Source of the DNA: Apostichopus japonicus
Lineage: Eukaryota > Echinodermata > Holothuroidea > Aspidochirotida > Stichopodidae
Direction: 5' to 3'
Assembly: GCF_037975245.1 (NCBI RefSeq)
Contig: NC_092580.1
Location: 25,218,501 to 25,278,500 of the forward strand
DNA length: 60,000 nucleotides
Positions 51,998 to 60,000 of the stretch are shown here, one piece after another. Each line of letters opens with the position of its first letter. Positions within the stretch are counted from its first letter, which is position 1. Below the pieces are notes generated by a model. That model saw only the letters and a list, made by a program, of their open reading frames with translations, was not told the DNA's origin and ran no database searches. Made by a program: the position numbers and the translations under genes.

Positions 51998-53189
51998 ACG
52001 AAACTTAACTTACTACTTACTACTAAAAGCGTTAATTGGCCAGTAATTAAGGACATTTGCAGATAATGAGAAAGTGTCCACCGACAAATTATACATTTAA
52101 TAATAATCGCATACAGTTCCCCCAACCCACTAGTTTGAATTCAACCAATCAGAGAAGCAGGTTAAATTATGAGCCGTTGCTAAAAATAGATTCAAAACTT
52201 CGAGTTGATTACTTGCTACAACCAGCGAGCTGGACTGCTCCCTTGTACAAACTGCCATAGACAATCTACATAATCAAGCATGGTGTTGTATTACGTATTG
52301 GCCAATAACGTTCGTAGCTTTTAAGTATTCATATTATGGCGAGGTTTATTTGGATCCCAACGGAAAATATCTTCGAGAAAAACAAAGTTGAAATGTGTAA
52401 ATTTTTCTACTTTTATGCCACCATTTGAAGTAAGATTTGAATAGATAAGCTAGTAATGAATGTCGTTATGGTATCGTGGAATCCATGAGGTTGAGAAAAA
52501 CTATAGAAAAGGACGCAAAATGTTGCTTCAACAGAAACTGAAAAAAGAATCATGCAGCAGGCTTTCGAAAGATTTATCATATGACAATTTATTGAAGAGG
52601 ACCAGACAACGATCATGTGTAACACACTGTGTGCTGGAAGATGCAATTGAAAAATGGAACTTTTCTAATTAATATGAACAAATGTTATTTGAGTCAGATA
52701 AGTTTGTACAAAACGTTGTTGGATCCAAATCAGTTCTTATACCTGCGAAGTTTCCATTATACACATTTGTAGTTTTGATAAATCTGGGATACTATGACGT
52801 AGAGCGTTGCACTCATTTAGCTTTCATAAGTTAACGGCTAATTAAAAGCCCACATTCATCATTTGAATAATAATATGTTCCTCTTTTCAAAGAAGACCAT
52901 AAAATATTTTAAGAAATCGCCTTACGAACCTGTGTTTAATGTCCTTGAAAACAATGGTTGTGAAAACAAAGGGACTTGTAGAATGGTCAATCTTTGATGG
53001 ATTTTGATGAGAGTTGCAGCTATTTTCCTGATTTCTAATGCCTATTAAAGGGCTTAAAAATTAATATTAACCATGTTTCCGTAGGCATTTAAACGATCGC
53101 TTTAAGGAACCTATCTCTTACTATGCGCATGGGGTACCTTCTTTCAACCAAATTATATACAAGGATATTTCAATTTTTCTAGTCTTCTC

Positions 53190-54110
53190 AGGCAGGGTAT
53201 TGCGTGGTAAAATGAAAAAAAAAAACCGAGGATTAGAAAAAGGATGCTTATAATAATGAACACTGCCTGATACAGATGTTGAACAATCACTAGGATGTTT
53301 ACTTACTTTGATCTGTAGTGGTACCAGTTGTCGAATATGACTGCATTGAGGACATATCTCATTATGCGAGACCCAACTTCAACTCTGTGTTCTATGTATG
53401 CGTTGTATGTATGCATGCGTTACTTACAAGGTGTGTGTATTACGATTCCTACAGTATCTTCATAAGGACGCCCATAACATGGATTAAGTTCAAGTTATAC
53501 ATTGTGTAGTTATCTGTGAATAATAGTTTCTATTGTTTAACGGGCAGAGTCCAAAGGTTACTTTGCCAGTGTTTAAAATTGCACATACATCAGTTTACTG
53601 TATTCAGTATATTTGTTATTGGTTCAAGAAACGGCAACGTTCCTTTAAAGATTATTATTTAGGTCACACATAGGTTAATTTATGCAATCGTGAAAAATGC
53701 CTCAAAAATATTCTATACGAAACCAACATTTAAATCAAAACTGAAACTACCCAGACGTAATAACAAAATATTATCAGTCAATATCTCTTATCAAAAATCA
53801 CTAACGTATGTTTAACAGATAGCGGACCGCCTATGCAATAACAATGCACAATTTGAAAGGACACACATTCAAACTGAACCAATATATGGAACAATTGCAA
53901 TAAAGATGAGTTGAGTTCTTACAATCTATTATCTTAGTATTTGTTAGGGATAGCATATACGATTGTATCATATATACACTGTTAAAAAGTATATTTAATG
54001 TTACAAAAGAAATAGTAATAACAAGTTTTACACAATATTGTTGGCAATTTTTGTTCAGTCTGTAAAATTACTTATTATATGTAATTTACAGAATTACAAA
54101 AAATACAAGT
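53190..54110. repeat. Segmental duplication, copy 2
   Basis: Counterpart of 50705-51620, about 2.5 kb away and in the same orientation. A further short match (tgataaatctggga) occurs at about 52774 and 54345, so the original duplicated unit may have been close to 2.5 kb before decay. Confidence 0.72.
53307..53391 (-). CDS. Exon-like segment in duplication copy 2
   Basis: An 85-nt open frame with a GTAAGTAA donor reads H-R-V-E-V-G-S-R-I-M-R-Y-V-L-N-A-V-I-F-D-N-W-Y-H-Y-R-S. Compared with copy 1 it has five more codons and several conservative replacements. That pattern is more typical of coding sequence than of neutral decay, but the function is unknown. Confidence 0.38.
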
Positions 54111-54433
54111 ATTTACAATTCCATTATGCATGGTTCTAAAGATTTAGAAAACGTTGACAATGGTCGGCTAACATGTCAGAGAGGGGCTCATCATTTCTTG
54201 ACCATTTCACGTTCCTTTAACTAATACGAAAACCTAGCCAATTTTCACCTATTCATTACATTTATTGTGTATGATGATGTCATTAAAAATGTGTTTATAT
54301 TTTTTCGAAAGCTCTTTTCGTTCCCAAGATATACACATTTGAATTTTTGATAAATCTGGGAAACTCATTAAATATGTGTTAACTATGATATTGATTGTTG
54401 CACTCATCAATATTCCTTATTCTTATTTCTTAA

Positions 54434-55297
54434 GCCTGGCGCCCACTATGCGACCTCGAGCTTGCGATCGCGGTCGCAGTGCTTGTGATGCTCTTTCGAG
54501 CTCTTGCGATCCATCTGAAGTCACCAAGTATGCGAGAATCGGTCGCAAGTTGGTTGCAGGTGATCACTTTCCGCAGACAAGATCGCGTTTGGTTGCAAAA
54601 TTTTAAACGTTTTGAAAACTTTCGCGACTTTCGCAAGTGGTCGCAAGGTGGTCGCAAGACCGATTGCCAAGTGTGTGATAGTTGGTCTCGTGAAGGCGCT
54701 GTTGCTAACACACTGTAGTGTAGGCAAATTTGCAGCCTTTACCAATCAGTGATCTGCTTGCGATGAGGGCTACAAAGGAGCTCATTACTACACACGGCTC
54801 CACGTGTTTAACTTTGCTGTGTGTATGCATAACGTCATCGCAGTCAGTCTATGTTTAATTTATTGTTGTATTGAACTCTATGAATGCCGAAAGCGGGGAG
54901 GGCTCCCAATGTCCTGGAGGTTGAACTACAGCAGCAGCAGCGGGCCCAGAAACGACGAGTGCGCTGGCGCTCCCTGCAACGTCTGCGACGTCTCAGTAGT
55001 ACCATAGCTGCAGCCACAGCAGCGGCACGACGTGGGTGTTGGTCACCTATTACAACGAAGTCTTGAAGCATGACTGAAGAGCTAACAAGTTGCTGGTACT
55101 CCCAGGCAGCAAAGAGGCCAAAACATGTGAAAAAGAGTGCACGAGCGATCGCATCGTGTACGATACCTGTGCTCGCAAGTGATCGCTTGCGATAAGTGCT
55201 CGCTCTCGGTCGCAGGAGAACTCGGCGACCGCGGGTCGCACACAGATCACAGATCGCAGAGATCGCAGCAAATGGTCGCATAGTGTGCGCCAGGCTT
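54434..55297. mobile_element. PIF/Harbinger-like TIR element, probably nonautonomous
   Basis: The ends AGCCTGGCGCCCACTATGCG and, inverted at the right, CGCATAGTGTGCGCCAGGCT (about 55278-55297) are near-perfect terminal inverted repeats. Each is flanked by TTA, a 3-bp target duplication as in PIF/Harbinger elements. The interior is far more GC-rich than its surroundings and full of GATCGC and TCGCAAG motifs near both ends. A plus-strand open stretch (54884-55066) rich in Gln and Arg (V-E-L-Q-Q-Q-Q-R-A-Q-K-R-R) could be a remnant of a transposase N-terminus; that is a guess. Confidence 0.68.
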
Positions 55298-55544
55298 TAG
55301 TATTCTCCTCTGTAGGACACACCGTTCTGATTCGGAGGCTGTATTGTCCAGAACATGTTTGCTATGGAAGACTCATACTCTAGGTAAAGGTCCTTAAACG
55401 TGGGTTTAACTGTTTTCAGCCGGTATGATACGTAACTCAAGGAAGGGGACAGAGTGGTAGCCAAAAGACGAGGTAAACCCACGCTCACCTAGGTATTAAA
55501 TGTGGTCAGATCTCTCATTGAAGCCTCACAGGCTAGCGGTCCAT

Positions 55545-56489
<945 letters not shown>

Positions 56490-56500
<11 letters not shown>

Positions 56501-57775
56501 AATCTTCGATTTCATTTGGTGTGGGCGCCCTGACAAGGTTAAGAGGAGTACTATGATTAATAATATTGATGAAGGAGGACTAAGGGTTACACACATTGAT
56601 AGTTTTATGAAATCCTTAAAGTATACTTGGGTTCGCCGTTATTTTTCTGTTAATGAGAGCCCTTGGAAAATATTTTTCACTACCGTTTTGAAGCCATATG
56701 GAAATTAATTCTTCTTCCAGTGTAATTGTTCAAAAACGGATATTAGTTTTATTAAGAATATTTTTCTCCGCCAAGTTTTGGATGCTTGGTGTGAAGTATC
56801 TTATGCCCCACCTAATAATAATTTTGGAAATGAGTATATCTGGAATAATTCCAGTGTAAAAATTAACAGTAAGATCATTTTTATGATATTCTGTTCAAAA
56901 AGGGGATTATGAAAATTGCCGACTTTTTTGATGTTAATAATAGACCTCTTGATTTCCTTACTTTTGTTAGAACCTACAATATTGGTAATTTTTCGTTTAT
57001 TCACTACTGGGGTTTAATTAAAGCGATTCCTCGTCATTGGAAAATCGGCTTACAGGATACCGATAATAACCCTACTGTCAGTGAACTCTTACTTGAGAAA
57101 ATTATGGGTAATTATTCCGTTTCCCACATACTTTATCCGGTTTTTCTAAAAGGGGTAACCTCTTTGCCCACCTCACTTAATAAGTGGAACACTGTTTATT
57201 CTTTTGAATCTGAGCAGTGGGCGATGTTGTTTAGGATGCCATACAAGAGTATTACTGAAGCACGTTTGCAATATTTTCAGTTCAAATTTTTGCATAGAAT
57301 TATCCCTACTAAGAAATTGCTTTTTAAAATGAATATGGTAGACTCGCCAAATTGTTCTTTTTGTAAACTACATGAGGAGACTATTGAACACCTCTTTTGG
57401 GATTGTAGCCTGGTCTCCTATTTTATTTTAGATATTGAGAGACGACTATTGAACAAGCAGTTTTTCTTTTCGAAAGAAGATATTTTCTTTGGTTTTCTAT
57501 ATCAGGAATATAGTCCATATAATTTTCTGATCTTACATATGAAGATTTATATTTCTGATTGCTCAAGAAGGAATGTACAACTAGACACGGAAACATTCTT
57601 TTATAAGTTTAAGTTTGCTGTAAAAGTTCAACAGTACTGTAAGAAACGCTATTTATATGATGACTTAAAAAACAGCTTCATTCTCGATTAATTATTGTGT
57701 AACAACAAAATAACATTTGACATTGTATGTTTTTGTATATATACTGTCGAAGAAATAAACAGGAGGAAAAAAATA
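56490..57775 (+). mobile_element. 5'-truncated L1-like non-LTR retrotransposon, copy 1 (3' end)
   Basis: Translation starts inside the post-RT region (I-W-C-G-R-P-D-K-V-K-R-S-T, then G-G-L-R-V-T-H-I-D-S-F), continues through about 56709-56890 in shifted frames, and ends in a 260-codon frame (56909-57691). That frame carries a zinc-binding motif, C-S-F-C then H-L-F-W-D-C (zf-RVT type), at about 57352-57408. At least two frameshifts are present, near 56705 and 56890. The tail has aataaa and A/T-rich sequence. The layout fits the L1/Tx1 group. The RT and endonuclease are missing from this copy. Confidence 0.82.
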
Positions 57776-58242
57776 ATAATAAGAAGAATTCATATTAATA
57801 ATAATAATAATAATAATAACAAGGAGAGCTGAGCGGAGAACTAGTATCGGTCGGTCGTCTGCGTACTGTTAGTTACGTTTTTGGTGTTCTTGTGAAAGAA
57901 AGAGCAGAAAATGGCATTGGCGTAGAAGACAAACGGAATAAGACTAAATGGATTCACGAGAAGGGTTTCTACTATGGTTTGGACACTCCACACCGACCAC
58001 AAAGGATCGTTCTATCCTATCTTCAGAGGACTTGTTAAGCGGACTATCATGTTTTCATTGGTGATGCATCGGAATCCCGCTTATTTGACTGTTTGTGTTT
58101 GTTGTGTTATTGTACTTTTTATGTTAGCTGAATTTTACCATCGAAGTATGAACGGTAAGACACACCTCTTAACTTACTGTTTAGATATTCATAGTGATCT
58201 AACATCGGATGAGCAACCATATTACTATCTGTTCGTGTAATG

Positions 58243-58952
58243 CCCGGGGCATCAGAGATTTTAAGAAACGCAGAAAGCTATTTACTTATTTACACAGGCA
58301 TAATTACGATATCGTTTTCTTGCAAGAAACTCATTCAATTCCAAACGACTGTCAATACTGGTCAATCAAATGAGTGGGGAGGCAAGTTATATTTTTCTCA
58401 CGGAACAAATAAGAGTAAGGGAGTTGCAATACTCTTTAAGCCTTCTCTTTATACTTTGGTAAAGAACAATGTTGAGGATACGGAAGGTAGATATGTCATT
58501 CTACACCTTTTAGTTAACAATCAATATCTCATTCTTATAAATGTTTATGGTCCGAATATTGACAGTAGAGAGACTTTCATTGAAATTGCTGGTTATTTGA
58601 ACAACCTTGAGTCAGATACATTCATTTGGGGAGGAGATTTCAATTTCGTTTGGAACCTTGCTCTAGATAAAATTGGGGGCAGCAAAGGACAAATTTTAAT
58701 GCACGTTCTGAAGTTTTGAAAATGTCACAAGAATTAAATTTAATTGACATCTGGCGGGAATTAAACCCTCTGATTAATAAGTTTACGTGGCATTCGAATG
58801 TTGATACCAGCATTCATTGTAGGCTCGATTTCTTTTTGATTTCAAGACATTTGAGAACCAGTACTTATAAAGCAAATATAGTTCTTATTTTTGGCTCTGA
58901 TCACTCTAGCATAACCTTAACACTAAATCTTGGATTCGAATTTGGAAATTAA
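58243..58952 (+). pseudogene. AP-type endonuclease domain of L1-like copy 2, frameshifted
   Basis: Read in three successive frames, the segment shows N-A-R-G-I-R-D-F-K-K-R, D-I-V-F-L-Q-E-T-H-S, K-G-V-A-I-L-F, I-N-V-Y-G-P-N, W-G-G-D-F-N-F, then L-D-F-F-L-I-S and G-S-D-H-S-S-I. These are the ordered motifs of the exonuclease-endonuclease-phosphatase fold that nicks target DNA. The metal-binding and catalytic residues in Q-E-T, G-D-F-N and S-D-H are present. Frame changes occur near 58360 and 58683 and again at the end. Confidence 0.78.
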
Positions 58953-60000
58953 ATACCTCGTTTCTGAATGAGGAGGAATATATCGATCGTACCAGAGAGG
59001 TTATTATGAATACAATTAGAGACCTTTCGTTCTATTCTTTGTGTAACCCCAGCCTATTGTGGGAAACTATTAAAGTAAACGTTCGCACAAATTCTATAGC
59101 ATATTCGGTTTTTAAATCTAAACAACGTCATAAAAAAGAACGTAAAATTATAGAGGATATTGCCTTTTTGGAGCAGGTTCATGCGAATCGTCCATCCAAC
59201 GAAGTTAAATTAAGGTTGACCGATGCACGGCATCAGCTCGACCTTTGTTACGATTATAAATTAATGGGGATTATCGTAAGGTCACGTGCAAGATGGGTGG
59301 AGAAGGGCGAGAAAAGTTCGAGTTATATTCTGGATTTGGAAAATCGTAATAAATTAAGCCATTCTATCAACAGAATTATTAACGACAGTGGTGATGTTAT
59401 CACCAATAGTGATCAAATTTTAAAAGAGGCTACTGTGTTCTACAAAAGTCTGTATACTAAAGATTATAATGTGGATTCGACCTCTTTCTATAGAAATGAC
59501 ATCAATCATATCAAATTGTCAAACGAACAGAGGAGTGCTTGTGAGGGAGAGTTAACATTGGGAGAGTGTACCCGTACTCTGCTGTCTTTACCACGGAATA
59601 AGTCGCCAGGATCTGATGGGCTTCCTTCAGAATTTTATAAAGTTTTTTGGAATGACATTGGCAATATCGTTGTAAATTCTTTTAATTATGCCTTTAGACA
59701 TGGGTTTGTTTCTGACGAGCAGGGGAGGGCGATTATTATCTTGCTTCGAAAAGCTTCAAAGAATCCCCAAGAATTAGAGCATCTTAAGAATTGGAGACCC
59801 ATTTCTCTACTAAACTCTGATTATAAGATTGCATCTAAAAGTATCGCTTTTCGCATAAAGCAAAATCTTGCGGACTTGATAAGCCCCGAGCAGACCGGTT
59901 TTCTCAAAGGACGGTATATAGGGGAAAACATTAGAACTGTTTTAGACCTTATTTCCTATTGTGATGATAGGAATGTCCCTGGGGCTTTGCTCCTTTTGGA
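58931..60000 (+). CDS. Reverse transcriptase region of L1-like copy 2 (partial)
   Basis: One open frame runs from W-I-R-I-W-K-L-N-T-S at 58931 to the window edge without a stop (about 356 codons). It includes A-R-W-V-E-K-G-E-K-S-S, P-R-N-K-S-P-G-S-D-G-L-P, N-W-R-P-I-S-L-L-N and Q-T-G-F-L-K-G-R-Y-I, the successive N-terminal RT motifs of L1-type elements. The catalytic Y-x-D-D box lies beyond the window. The frame is displaced from the endonuclease frame by an indel near 58925. Confidence 0.85.

Larger units (their letters stand above)
57820..60000 (+). mobile_element. L1-like non-LTR retrotransposon, copy 2 (5' part, runs off window)
   Basis: A second element lies head-to-tail behind copy 1, with a G/A-rich start near 57822 (aaggagagctgagcggagaa) and about 0.4 kb of leader. 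It continues through endonuclease and reverse transcriptase to the right edge. The reading frame is broken at least three times, near 58360, 58683 and 58925, so this copy is either dead or carries assembly indels. No ORF1 protein was recognised in the leader. Confidence 0.8.

Noticed and set aside
52460-52672. 70-codon plus-strand frame, Lys/Arg-rich
   Set aside because: Slightly protein-like, but with no motif, homologous copy or splice partner. Not supported.
54844-55281. 145-codon minus-strand frame
   Set aside because: It is Arg-rich because of the GC-rich TCGC motifs of the Harbinger-like element and looks like a composition artefact.

Overview
The window looks like AT-rich genomic DNA of an invertebrate animal, probably a marine deuterostome such as an echinoderm. 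It has GT-AG introns, immunoglobulin (Ig) exons in phase 1-1, tRNA-derived SINEs, hAT- and Harbinger-like elements, L1-like retrotransposons and AGGCCTA-rich stretches. The taxon is inference from style, not from a marker gene.

Most of the window (about 48.8 kb down to 0.37 kb, minus strand) reads as one very large gene that runs off the left edge. I resolve 87 exons with consistent splice phases. Exons 1-2 encode a signal peptide, exons 3-5 four Ig-like domains, exon 6 a transmembrane helix, and exon 7 (74 nt) converts the splice phase from 1 to 0. Exons 8-14 encode a short, charged, Lys/Glu-rich linker, partly made by a tandem duplication. From exon 15 on, the predicted cytoplasmic part is built from tiny phase-0 exons. 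Exons 27-87 are almost all exactly 54 nt, and each encodes one 18-residue amphipathic unit. Units mostly alternate between an A type (about I-S-E-x-x-F-L-x-Q-L-x-x-L-L-x-x-x-K) and a B type (about L-D-x-x-x-F-V-x-x-L-x-x-C-L-x-x-K-L). The units form a higher-order repeat of 13 exons (234 residues) seen in three tiers plus a partial fourth. The coding exons total about 1,994 codons without a stop in the window. I do not recognise this protein family. This mini-exon receptor is the most likely undescribed system here.

Left region (1.26-10.59 kb): a 9.3-kb stretch bounded by inverted CACTCTAAGAAA termini and GGTTCT/AGAACC palindrome arrays sits in an intron of the big gene, exactly where the 13-exon register lacks two exons. 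It holds decayed coding pieces, including a C2H2-like zinc-finger segment.

Right region (48.8-60 kb): a degenerate segmental duplication (50.7-51.6 and 53.2-54.1 kb), a Harbinger-like TIR element (54.43-55.30 kb), a roughly 930-bp AAT microsatellite, a 5'-truncated L1-like 3' fragment (56.49-57.77 kb), and a second, frameshifted L1-like copy with endonuclease and reverse transcriptase running off the right edge.
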